DNA of 64,000 bases from Polynucleobacter sp. 80A-SIGWE (GTDB taxonomy: Bacteria; Pseudomonadota; Gammaproteobacteria; Burkholderiales; Burkholderiaceae): the NCBI RefSeq assembly GCF_018882295.1, contig NZ_JACVOR010000001.1, forward strand, positions 372,001 through 436,000. The letters run 5' to 3'. The stretch's first letter is position 1, and each line of letters opens with the position of its first letter. The translations under genes were made by a program, and so were the position numbers. This document shows, piece after piece, positions 40,028 to 48,118 of the stretch. Under the pieces are notes generated by a model that did not search any database, was not told where the DNA came from, and saw nothing but the letters and a program-made list of their open reading frames with translations.

Positions 40028-41428
40028 ATGGCATTTCACGAAAAAGAAGTCCCTGCGGACGCTCCTGTAGCACAGAAGGTAATGGCATGGGTTGACTCAC
40101 GTTTACCTGTTACAGAGGCCTTTAAAAGGCATATGAGCGAGTATTACGCTCCTAAAAACCTGAACTTTTTCTACATCTTTGGTGCGTTAGCTATTGTTGT
40201 TTTAGCTATTCAGATCATTACAGGTATTTTCTTGGTGATGAACTATAAGCCTGATGCTGCAAAGGCTTTTGAATCCGTTGAGTACATCATGCGCGAAGTG
40301 CCGTGGGGTTGGTTAATCCGCTACATGCATTCCACTGGCGCCTCAATGTTCTTCGTAGTGGTTTACATGCACATGTTCCGCGGCTTGATCTATGGCTCAT
40401 ACCGCAAGCCACGTGAGTTAATTTGGGTTTTCGGTTGCGCAATTTTCTTGTGCCTAATGGGTGAAGCCTTCTTTGGCTACTTGCTCCCATGGGGGCAAAT
40501 GTCCTACTGGGGTGCACAAGTTATTGTTAACTTATTCTCCGCAATTCCATTGATTGGCCCAGACCTATCATTGTGGTTGCGTGGTGATTATGTGGTCGGT
40601 GATGCAACGCTAAATCGTTTCTTTGCATTCCATGTAATTGCTATTCCGTTGGTATTAATTGGTTTAGTTGCCGCGCACATTCTTGCATTGCATGAAGTGG
40701 GTTCAAACAATCCTGATGGCGTAGAAATTAAAGATACGCTTGATGCAAATGGACATCCTGTGGATGGTATTCCATTCCACCCTTATTACAGCGTTCATGA
40801 CGTAATGTACTTGGGTGGATTCTTGATGGTATTTGCCTGCATCGTATTCTTTGCTCCAGAAATGGGCGGATACTTTTTAGAAGCGAATAACTTCATTCCA
40901 GCGAATCCATTTGTGACGCCAACGCATATTGCACCGGTTTGGTATTTCACGCCGTTCTACTCTATGTTGCGTGCAACTACCTCAAACTTCTTGCTGCCAT
41001 TGTGGATTTTCTTGGCAGTGATTTTGGGAATGTTTGCTCTCAAATCTAACAACATTAAAGTTAAGGGCGCATGTGCTGCAATTGCCTTGATTTTGGCTGC
41101 CGGCTTCTACGCGTTTGATGCTAAGTTCTGGGGTGTTGTGATCATGGGCGGTTCTGTAGTGATCATGTTCTTTTTGCCTTGGTTGGATCATTCTCCAGTG
41201 AAATCCATTCGCTATCGCCCTCAGTTCCATAAATATATCTATGGTGTGTTTGTGGTGAGCTTCGTGATTCTGGGTTACTTGGGTATTGAGCCACCATCAC
41301 CAGTATTTGAAAAGATTTCTCAGATTTGCACTATTTATTATCTGGGCTTCTTCTTGGCAATGCCGTTCTGGAGCAAGCTTGGCACCTTCAAGCCAGTTCC
41401 AACACGCGTTACTTTTAAGTCCCATTAA
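40028..41428 (+). CDS. petB: Ubiquinol-cytochrome c reductase, cytochrome b
   Basis: Membrane core of bc1 holding hemes bL and bH. The 466-residue protein has the paired heme histidines in MHSTGASMFFVVVYMHMFRG and FHVIAIPLVLIGLVAAHILALHEVG, the Qo-site motif PWG in LLPWGQMSYWG, and a PVW (APVWYFTPF) in place of the PEWY motif. The C-terminal part has extra helices, so it is the long single-gene form. It lies between petA and petC. Confidence 0.96.
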   Translation: MAFHEKEVPADAPVAQKVMAWVDSRLPVTEAFKRHMSEYYAPKNLNFFYIFGALAIVVLAIQIITGIFLVMNYKPDAAKAFESVEYIMREVPWGWLIRYMHSTGASMFFVVVYMHMFRGLIYGSYRKPRELIWVFGCAIFLCLMGEAFFGYLLPWGQMSYWGAQVIVNLFSAIPLIGPDLSLWLRGDYVVGDATLNRFFAFHVIAIPLVLIGLVAAHILALHEVGSNNPDGVEIKDTLDANGHPVDGIPFHPYYSVHDVMYLGGFLMVFACIVFFAPEMGGYFLEANNFIPANPFVTPTHIAPVWYFTPFYSMLRATTSNFLLPLWIFLAVILGMFALKSNNIKVKGACAAIALILAAGFYAFDAKFWGVVIMGGSVVIMFFLPWLDHSPVKSIRYRPQFHKYIYGVFVVSFVILGYLGIEPPSPVFEKISQICTIYYLGFFLAMPFWSKLGTFKPVPTRVTFKSH

Positions 41429-41457
41429 TTCAGACACCCGAGAAATTAGGAACTAGT

Positions 41458-42231
41458 ATGAAACGAATTCTGCAAACTTTGATGGGCGTCTGCCAAGCAA
41501 CAGTTTTAGTTGCTGCCCTAGGTTTTGGTATTAGCGCCAATGCAAATGAAGGCGGCTTCCCATTGGACGCAGCGCCTAATCGCGTTAGCAATAACGCTTC
41601 ACTGCAAAACGGTGCGAAGTTATTTGTGAACTATTGCTTGAACTGCCATGCAGCCTCAAGCATGCGATACAACCGCTTGCGTGACATTGGTTTGACCGAT
41701 CAACAGATCAAAGATAACTTGATTTTGACTGACGCTAAAGTCGGCGATCTCATGACAATCTCGATGACTCCAAAAGAAGGTAAGGCATTCTTTGGAAAGA
41801 CGCCTCCTGACTTATCTGTTGAGGCGCGTGCACGTGGAACGGATTGGCTCTATACCTATTTCCGTACTTTCTACAAGGACGACACTACTCAAACGGGTTG
41901 GAATAACTTGGTCTACCCAAACGTTGGTATGCCGCATGTTCTCTGGCAGTTACAGGGTGAGCGTGCTGCAAAGTTTGAAGAGCGCAAAGATCCGCATGAC
42001 GAGAGTCGCACAGAAAAAGTATTCGTAGGTTTTGAGCAGTTGACGCCAGGCACTATGAAATCACAAGAGTACGACGACAACATTGCTGACTTAGTTGCAT
42101 TCATGTCTTGGATGGCTGAACCAGTCCAGCTTGAGCGCAAGCGTCTCGGTGTTGTAGTGTTGATCTTCTTGGCAATCTTCACATTGCTGGCATGGCGCTT
42201 GAACAAGGCTTACTGGAAAGATATCCACTAA
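41458..42231 (+). CDS. petC: Ubiquinol-cytochrome c reductase, cytochrome c1
   Basis: Heme c subunit of bc1 that passes electrons to soluble cytochromes such as c4. The 257-residue protein has a signal peptide, heme motif CLNCH in VNYCLNCHAASSMRYNRL, the c1 signature GKTPPDLSVEARARGTDWLYTYFR-type segment (residues about 115-140), an axial Met in YPNVGMPHVLW and a C-terminal membrane anchor (LGVVVLIFLAIFTLLAWRL). Confidence 0.96.
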   Translation: MKRILQTLMGVCQATVLVAALGFGISANANEGGFPLDAAPNRVSNNASLQNGAKLFVNYCLNCHAASSMRYNRLRDIGLTDQQIKDNLILTDAKVGDLMTISMTPKEGKAFFGKTPPDLSVEARARGTDWLYTYFRTFYKDDTTQTGWNNLVYPNVGMPHVLWQLQGERAAKFEERKDPHDESRTEKVFVGFEQLTPGTMKSQEYDDNIADLVAFMSWMAEPVQLERKRLGVVVLIFLAIFTLLAWRLNKAYWKDIH

Positions 42232-42310
42232 GCCAAAGAAGTTAGATATTTAAAGTCGCAGTTGTTTGTGCGTTTGTTGTATTGAAGTAGATATTTAAGG
42301 AAATAAATTT

Positions 42311-42922
42311 ATGATGGTGTTGTACTCGGGCACAAACTGCCCATTCTCGCAACGCTGCCGTTTGGTGCTTTTCGAAAAAGGCATGGACTTTGAAATCCGT
42401 GATGTGGACTTGTTTAACAAGCCTGAAGATATCTCGGTGATGAACCCTTATGGCCAAGTTCCAATCTTGGTTGAGCGCGACTTGATTTTGTATGAGTCAA
42501 ACATCATCAATGAATACATTGATGAGCGTTTTCCTCATCCGCAATTGATGCCACCTGATCCTGTGGCACGTGCACGTGCACGTCTCTTCCTCTTCAATTT
42601 TGAGAAAGAGTTGTTTGTACACGTTGCAGCGTTGGAAAATGAAAAAGGTAAAGCAGCAGAGAAGGTTCATGAAAAAGCGCGTTTAGCTATTCGCGATCGC
42701 TTGACTCAGTTGGCACCAATTTTCGTGAAGAATAAGTACATGTTGGGCGAAGAGTTCTCCATGCTTGATGTTGCTATCGCTCCTTTATTGTGGCGTTTAG
42801 AGCACTATGGTATCGATCTTTCTCGTAATGCAGCGGCACTGTTGAAGTACGCCGAGCGCATTTTCAGCAGACCTGCTTATATTGAGGCTTTGACCCCTTC
42901 TGAAAAGGTAATGCGCCGCTAA
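42311..42922 (+). CDS. sspA: Stringent starvation protein A (GST-fold)
   Basis: RNA polymerase-associated protein with a glutathione-transferase fold. The 203-residue protein has the thioredoxin-like N-terminus MVLYSGTNCPFSQRCRLVLFEKGMDFE, the NPYGQVPILVERDLILYESNIINEYID segment and an all-helical C-terminal domain with FSMLDVAIAPLLWRLEHYGI. Two ATGs lie side by side at the start. It sits between petC and sspB in the standard order. Confidence 0.92.
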   Translation: MMVLYSGTNCPFSQRCRLVLFEKGMDFEIRDVDLFNKPEDISVMNPYGQVPILVERDLILYESNIINEYIDERFPHPQLMPPDPVARARARLFLFNFEKELFVHVAALENEKGKAAEKVHEKARLAIRDRLTQLAPIFVKNKYMLGEEFSMLDVAIAPLLWRLEHYGIDLSRNAAALLKYAERIFSRPAYIEALTPSEKVMRR

Positions 42923-42950
42923 GCGGTTCATTACTCAGGCGGCTTACAGC

Positions 42951-43352
42951 ATGTCTGGCATTCCAAGTAATAAACCTTACCTAATCCGTGCTCTACATCA
43001 GTGGTGCACGGATTTTGGTTTTACCCCCTTTATTGCCGTTTTCGTAGATGAAAACGTAGAGGTACCCATGGAGTTTGTTAAGAACGATGAAATCGTCCTT
43101 AACCTGTCCCTAGAAGCCTGCCATCAGCTGAATTTGGAGAATGAATGGATTAGCTTTCAGGCTAGATTTGGCGGTGTTCCCAGGAAAATTATGGTCCCTG
43201 TAAGTCATGTTTTAGCAATTTATGCCCGAGAAAATGGGCAAGGCATGTCATTTCCATTTGATCCAAGTCAGGCAAATAAGTCCAAAGATTTAGGCCAGGA
43301 CTCGGCCGAAAAGCCAAAAGTCAATAGACCTTCCTTAACGATTGTGAAATAG
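42951..43352 (+). CDS. sspB: ClpXP specificity-enhancing factor SspB
   Basis: Adaptor that delivers ssrA-tagged proteins to ClpXP. The 133-residue protein has the SspB core KPYLIRALHQWCTDFGFTPFIAV, NLSLEACHQLNLENEWISFQARFGG and the PVSHVLAIYARENGQGM segment. A flexible linker and a short C-terminal PSLTIVK tail follow, matching the ClpX-binding tail of the family. It directly precedes tRNA-Thr. Confidence 0.93.
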   Translation: MSGIPSNKPYLIRALHQWCTDFGFTPFIAVFVDENVEVPMEFVKNDEIVLNLSLEACHQLNLENEWISFQARFGGVPRKIMVPVSHVLAIYARENGQGMSFPFDPSQANKSKDLGQDSAEKPKVNRPSLTIVK

Positions 43353-43370
43353 GATAAAATATCACTCGTT

Positions 43371-43446
43371 GCCCCTTTAGCTCATCTGGTAGAGCAACTG
43401 ATTTGTAATCAGTAGGTGGTCTGTTCGAGTCGGACAAGGGGCACCA
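43371..43446 (+). tRNA. tRNA-Thr (TGT anticodon)
   Basis: A 76-base cloverleaf with encoded CCA. The acceptor arms GCCCCTT and AAGGGGC pair, the D-arm region is AGCTCATCTGGTAGAGC, the anticodon loop ATTTGTAA carries TGT between CTG and CAG stem ends, and the T-loop is TTCGAGT. It starts 18 bases after sspB; a weak TAAAAT -10 lies at 43355. Confidence 0.95.
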
Positions 43447-43454
43447 AAAACACT

Positions 43455-43493
43455 AAAAGGATTTACAGCGAAAGTCTGTGAATCCTTTTTATT
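43455..43493 (+). terminator. Terminator after tRNA-Thr
   Basis: A 14-bp stem with one G-T wobble (43455-43468 with 43476-43489), a 7-base loop and a T-rich tail. It lies 8 bases after the tRNA CCA and would separate it from the glycosyltransferase cluster. Confidence 0.85.
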
Positions 43494-43515
43494 TGGAAGT
43501 TACTAGAATGTTCTT

Positions 43516-45396
43516 ATGAATCCTCAAATCATTTTTTTCATCAAAATGGCTCATAAGTATATTCAAGAGGGGCATTTAGAAAGTGCTGAACGCACTTTGC
43601 GCCAAATACAAAAAATGCAGGCCAAGAATTTTGAGGTCTCCAGATTATTGGGCGTAATAGCTGCGCACAGGGGTGAGTATGAAGAGGCCATCCAGAGATT
43701 TGATGAATCAATACGTCTAGATAGTAAAAATCCAATTACATATAGCAATAAGGCGAATGCTCTTAAGGCGTTAAATTATCTCGACCTTGCATTAGAGTCC
43801 TATGATAAGTCTATAGCCTTAGATGGTAATTATGCTGAGGCACACAACAATAAAGGAAATGGACTGTTCTTATTGGAGCGCTATCAGGAGGCAGTCGATA
43901 GTTATGACAGGGCTATCGCATTAAATCCAAACTATGCGGATGCATTCAATGGTCGCGGAAATTCTCTTAGTGCACTAGACAATTTTTCCGAAGCTTTAGA
44001 AAGTTTTGAGATTGCCAGAAGTATCAGTTTCAAAGCCCCCCATATACTTGCATCTAGCATGAATATTCGCATGAAAATGTGCCACTGGGATGATTTACAA
44101 GAGATTACTAATCAGCTTTGTTCAGTTGCCATATGTCCGGGAAGCAAAACCCATCCATTTGATTTTCTAGCCCTTTTGGACGATCCATATCAAATCTCTG
44201 CATTAACCAAACAATATATGTTGGACATGTTTCCCGAGCGCAAAGATTTGGGTGTAATTGAAGGAAGGGCTCCAAATAAGAAGATAAAAATTGCTTATTT
44301 CTCTGGCGACTTCCTAAATCACCCTGTTGCATATTTGATGGCCGGCGTTCTTGAAGAGCATGATCGCAGTAAGTTTGAGATTTATGGATTTTCCTACAGG
44401 GATAGCCCTAAAGATGAAATGCAAATTCGCGTCAAAAATGCATGCGATATCTTTCTTGATGTGAATAAGAAAACTGATAAAGAGGTGGCATTGTTAGCTA
44501 GGGATTTGCAAATTGACATTGCAGTTGATTTGGGTGGTCTTACAGCCCACAATAGACCGAGAATATTTTCTTATCGTGCGGCGCCAATTCAGATTGGCTA
44601 CATCGGTTTTTTGGGTAGCATGGCTGCACCTTATTATGACTATTTGGTTGCCGATGAGACCATCATTCCGGCTGAATTTCAAAGCGCATATTCAGAAAAA
44701 TTAATTTACTTGCCCACTTATCAAGCGAATGACCCAAAACGAAAAATTTCAGATAAGGTTTTTACGCGCGAGCAGGTGGGTCTTCCGGATAAAGGTTTTG
44801 TTTACTGTTGTTTCAATAATAATTTCAAGATTACTCCTAGCATATTGGGTAGTTGGTCGCGAATCCTTAATAAGGTGGAGGGAAGCGTACTGTGGGTTTA
44901 TGCAAATAATGAGACTATTAAACAGAATTTGAGAAATGAAATTGAAAGTCGAGGGATAAGTGGCGATAGAATTATTTTTGGTGGGCGCCTGCCTCAAGAT
45001 GAGTACTTATCGCGGTATCGTGTAGCAGATTTATTTCTCGACACATCACCATATAATGCAGGCACAACTGCTAGTGATGCATTGTGGGCTGGGCTACCTG
45101 TTCTCACCTTTATGGGGCAGACATTCTCGGGAAGAATGGGCGCGAGTATTTTGCGCGGCATTGGACTACCGGAGTTAATTGCGACCACTCAAAATGAATA
45201 TGAAGATATGGCAATTTATCTGGGTCAAAATCCAGATGAGCTCAAGAATATAAAGAATAAGTTAGCAGAGAATCGATTAACAGCCCCTTTGTTCGATGCA
45301 AAAAACTTTACACTGCATCTTGAGACGTCGTATAGGAAGATTTATGATAGACAGCAAGCTGGATTGCCTCCTGAGCATATCGCATGTCAAAGTTAG
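43516..45396 (+). CDS. TPR protein with O-GlcNAc transferase (GT41/SPINDLY-like) domain
   Basis: Likely soluble glycosyltransferase that modifies proteins on Ser/Thr. The 626-residue protein has about five TPR units (residues about 10-170: AIQRFDESIRLDSKNP, ALESYDKSIALDGNYAEAH, AVDSYDRAIALNPNYADAF), then a GT41 domain (about 255-610). Conserved parts are GDFLNHPVAYLMAGVLE with the active-site His about 269, DLGGLTAHNRPRIFSYR, FNNNFKI with Lys about 438, and DTSPYNAGTTASDALWAGLPVLT. The donor sugar and target are unknown; porin, pilin-like or other surface proteins are possible. It is more AT-rich than its neighbours and follows tRNA-Thr. Confidence 0.88.
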   Translation: MNPQIIFFIKMAHKYIQEGHLESAERTLRQIQKMQAKNFEVSRLLGVIAAHRGEYEEAIQRFDESIRLDSKNPITYSNKANALKALNYLDLALESYDKSIALDGNYAEAHNNKGNGLFLLERYQEAVDSYDRAIALNPNYADAFNGRGNSLSALDNFSEALESFEIARSISFKAPHILASSMNIRMKMCHWDDLQEITNQLCSVAICPGSKTHPFDFLALLDDPYQISALTKQYMLDMFPERKDLGVIEGRAPNKKIKIAYFSGDFLNHPVAYLMAGVLEEHDRSKFEIYGFSYRDSPKDEMQIRVKNACDIFLDVNKKTDKEVALLARDLQIDIAVDLGGLTAHNRPRIFSYRAAPIQIGYIGFLGSMAAPYYDYLVADETIIPAEFQSAYSEKLIYLPTYQANDPKRKISDKVFTREQVGLPDKGFVYCCFNNNFKITPSILGSWSRILNKVEGSVLWVYANNETIKQNLRNEIESRGISGDRIIFGGRLPQDEYLSRYRVADLFLDTSPYNAGTTASDALWAGLPVLTFMGQTFSGRMGASILRGIGLPELIATTQNEYEDMAIYLGQNPDELKNIKNKLAENRLTAPLFDAKNFTLHLETSYRKIYDRQQAGLPPEHIACQS

Positions 45397-45429
45397 GCAG
45401 AACCCCTTTTTTCTTTTATAGGTGAAGTC

Positions 45430-46113
45430 ATACAAGTTCAATTTATCGTTGCCACTAGAGAGACTGCAGAAAATTTTTGGCAAAACACTGCCACAGGACG
45501 GTCGCTCGCTTTGTATGCAGCCCCCTATTTAACAGTTCATCTCTTTCCGGAGAATACCAAGGGGCTGTCAGAGATATATAACAGCGTCATTGAAAAATCT
45601 ATAGGTAATGCACCATCCATGATGGTTTTTGCACACGACGATATCCATATCCTAGATTTTTGTTGGATGCAGGCAATCTTTAATGGATTAAATATTTATG
45701 GAATTGTTGGTGTGGTTGGAAATAAGAGGAGGGTTCCACTTCAAGCATCCTGGGCTTTCATTGACTCCCAATTAAATTGGGATGAGAGCGCTAATTTAAG
45801 CGGCATCATTGGTCATGGATCTGGATTTCCGCCCGAAAACTTCAGTTTTTTTGGCCCCCCTTTTCAGGAGGTTAAGTTGTTGGACGGGGTTCTCTTAGCG
45901 GCCTTTAGTGAAACGCTAATTAGCAAGAGCCTTCGCTTTGATGAGAATTTTAAATTTCATTTTTACGACATGGATTTTTGCCGGCAAGCTGAGTTAAGGG
46001 GTGTAAGTATGGGAACTATTCCTCTATCCCTTGTCCATGAGAGCGGCGGTAATTTTGGCTCAGAATCCTGGAGCGCTGCTTACAATGATTACGTTAAAAA
46101 GTGGGGGGAGTGA
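45430..46113 (+). CDS. GT2-like glycosyltransferase, non-canonical or lost start
   Basis: Probable nucleotide-sugar transferase. From 45430 it reads IQVQFIVATRETAENFW, a conserved N-terminal strand for this family. HDDIHILDFCW (the metal-binding acidic cluster), GIVGVVGNKRRVP, LLDGVLLAAF and FHFYDMDFCRQAELRG follow, ending HESGGNFGSESW. About 228 residues. The only standard start in frame is a TTG at 45511, which would remove the conserved strand. An ATA at 45430 preceded by AGGTGA is the best position, or a single-base frameshift joins it to an ATG at 45384. Its stop overlaps the methyltransferase ATG (TGATG). Confidence 0.7.
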   Translation: MQVQFIVATRETAENFWQNTATGRSLALYAAPYLTVHLFPENTKGLSEIYNSVIEKSIGNAPSMMVFAHDDIHILDFCWMQAIFNGLNIYGIVGVVGNKRRVPLQASWAFIDSQLNWDESANLSGIIGHGSGFPPENFSFFGPPFQEVKLLDGVLLAAFSETLISKSLRFDENFKFHFYDMDFCRQAELRGVSMGTIPLSLVHESGGNFGSESWSAAYNDYVKKWGE

Positions 46114-46781
46114 TGGAACAAACACCAATTCATGATTTTCATAATCCAGATTTGCTCAGAATGATCCCGGAAAATGCAAAAAAACTGATTGAGGTGGGGT
46201 GCAGTTCTGGTGCTTTAGCTAGAGAATTTAAAAAGATTTCGCCAAATGCAGATTATTTTGGAATCGAAATTGACCCCGATTATGCCGACCTTGCAAGGCG
46301 TTTTTGTAGTTCAGTATCAGTATTAAACATTGAAAGTGCGGATGCTGATTTTTGGGAATCCAATAGCGATAGGGATTGTTGGATTTTTGGAGACACTCTT
46401 GAGCACCTTCAGAACCCCTGGCTTCTTCTTAAGAGAATTTATGAAGTGATTCCGAGTGGTGGCACAGTTGTAGCCTGCATTCCTAATGCTCAACACTGGT
46501 CTATACAAGCCAAGCTAAGTATTGGCGACTTTCGCTATGAGGATAGGGGTCTTATGGATAAGACCCATTTGCGATGGTTTACAAGACAAACAATCATTGA
46601 AATGTTTGATCAGGCTGGGTTTGTAATTGAAGAGGGTGCACCTAGAATCTTTGATGAGCCACAAAGAGATTCATTTTTACCTGCAATTGGCGAAATGGCT
46701 AGATTGTCTGGCGCCGACCCGCAACTTGCAATCTCAGACTCACTCGCCTATCAATATGTGGTGAAGGCTGTTAAAAACTAA
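46113..46781 (+). CDS. Class I SAM-dependent methyltransferase
   Basis: A 222-residue Methyltransf_23-type enzyme. The SAM-binding motif is LIEVGCSSGALAREF, followed by the acidic loop FGIEIDPDYADLA, GDTLEHLQNPWLLLKRI and GGTVVACIPNAQHWS, then HLRWFTRQTIIEMFDQAGF. This form is common in glycan and polysaccharide clusters, where it often methylates sugars. The ATG at 46113 is preferred over a GTG at 46101 because it has GGGGGAG just upstream and a TGATG junction with the glycosyltransferase. The actual acceptor is unknown. Confidence 0.85.
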   Translation: MEQTPIHDFHNPDLLRMIPENAKKLIEVGCSSGALAREFKKISPNADYFGIEIDPDYADLARRFCSSVSVLNIESADADFWESNSDRDCWIFGDTLEHLQNPWLLLKRIYEVIPSGGTVVACIPNAQHWSIQAKLSIGDFRYEDRGLMDKTHLRWFTRQTIIEMFDQAGFVIEEGAPRIFDEPQRDSFLPAIGEMARLSGADPQLAISDSLAYQYVVKAVKN

Positions 46782-46795
46782 ATCTATCCTTGGCG

Positions 46796-48115
46796 TTACT
46801 TGCTAAGCTCTACTGCTTTGGTTTCTGGTAGAAATGCAATAGCTACTATTGCACCCCCGCCCAAAAAAATAGTCGGGTACCAGAGTCCAGCAATATCGCT
46901 GGCCCATTGTTGATTCAGCCAGGTAACAATCAAAGGTAAGAGACCGCCTATCCAGCCGGCCGCTAAATTGTGTGGAAGTGTAGCTGCACTGTTTCTGGTT
47001 TTTGCTGGGAATAGCTCTGCAAGTAAGGCTGTTTGTGGACCTACTACTAAGGCGAGAATTCCTGATAAGCAGATTAACACTAGAGCAACCAAAATTGTTG
47101 AATTGCTATTTTCTTGCAAAAGATGAAATGCCGGCAAAATCAATGTGGCTCCAAGGATCAAGCCACTGACAACCACGGGTTTTCTGCCAATCTTGTCTGA
47201 TAGCCATCCCGCAAAAACTGTTAGCGGTAATAAGGCAATCGTTGCATAAACACTCAATTGGTCTACTAGTTGTGGCGATAGTTTTACTGAGGTCTTTAAA
47301 AAGATTGATGTATAGACTTGAACACAGAAAAAAAGCACTGCTCCGCCAGCGGAGATGCAGAAAAATAGAAGAAACATTCTCTTTCTAGTTTCAGGGTCCT
47401 TGAGATTGTCACGTAGTGGATTTTTAGATTGAGTTTCTGCTTTACTTAATTGTAAGTAGATGGGCGTTTCCTCTAGGGCCATCCGTGCTTTAAAGGCGAG
47501 CAGTAGCAGAATGAGTGAAATCCAAAATGGCACACGCCAACCCCATGACAAAAATTGCTCTTGAGTGAGATAGTTTTGGAGTAATGCAATTTGTAACGTG
47601 GAGACTAAGATGCCAAGCGGCCCCATCAGCTGCAAGAAGCTTGTCTTAAAGCCACGATTTACTTCGCCAGCATGTTCGGTAAGATAGACGGCGCTACCGC
47701 CAATCTCACCACCAGCTGAGAGACCCTGCAGCAGTCTTAAGCCAACCAAAAGAATGGGCGCCCAGATACCGGCTTGGCTATAGGTTGGCAAAAAGCCAAC
47801 AGATACTGTTGCGATACCCATTAGGGCGATGGTGATCATAAAGACTGGGCGTCGGCCAATCCTATCGCCGATGCTACCAAAAATAGCTGCCCCAATTGGC
47901 CTCACTACCATTCCAACCCCGAATGTTGCTAGGCTAGCCAATAGAGCTGTGCTGGGATCACTCGTGGGAAAGAAAAGGGGGGCAAAGACAACTGCCAAAG
48001 TGGCAAATGTTAGAAAGTCATACCACTCTAAAAAGGTGCCAAAACATGCTGCAATAGCAACTCGTTTGTAGGAATGGGATGAAGCTTGCATTGCTGACGC
48101 GCTGATAGTAGTCAA
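46796..48115 (-). CDS. MFS transporter, metabolite:H+ symporter (MHS) type
   Basis: A 439-residue, 12-helix inner-membrane transporter. The N-terminal GTFLEWYDFLTFATLAVVFAPLFFP and GSIGDRIGRRPVFMITI, followed by LRLLQGLSAGGEIGGSAVYLTEHA, place it in the MHS group with ProP, KgtP and ShiA. The second half has AGWLSDKIGRKPVVVSG. Substrate is likely a small organic acid or osmolyte; the sequence does not say which. It converges with the methyltransferase and follows rmuC by 3 bases. Confidence 0.9.
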   Translation of the reverse strand: MTTISASAMQASSHSYKRVAIAACFGTFLEWYDFLTFATLAVVFAPLFFPTSDPSTALLASLATFGVGMVVRPIGAAIFGSIGDRIGRRPVFMITIALMGIATVSVGFLPTYSQAGIWAPILLVGLRLLQGLSAGGEIGGSAVYLTEHAGEVNRGFKTSFLQLMGPLGILVSTLQIALLQNYLTQEQFLSWGWRVPFWISLILLLLAFKARMALEETPIYLQLSKAETQSKNPLRDNLKDPETRKRMFLLFFCISAGGAVLFFCVQVYTSIFLKTSVKLSPQLVDQLSVYATIALLPLTVFAGWLSDKIGRKPVVVSGLILGATLILPAFHLLQENSNSTILVALVLICLSGILALVVGPQTALLAELFPAKTRNSAATLPHNLAAGWIGGLLPLIVTWLNQQWASDIAGLWYPTIFLGGGAIVAIAFLPETKAVELSK

Positions 48116-48118
48116 CTT

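Noticed and set aside
45403-45412. A possible programmed -1 slippery heptamer (T6C) upstream of the glycosyltransferase
   Set aside because: A -1 shift there runs into a TAG within three codons; joining the frames needs +1, so classical -1 slippage does not explain the gene.
46782-46800. Search for a repeated tRNA-Thr 3' end marking the far side of an integrated island
   Set aside because: No copy of the tRNA 3' segment was seen between the methyltransferase and the MFS gene, so integration through an att site is not supported.
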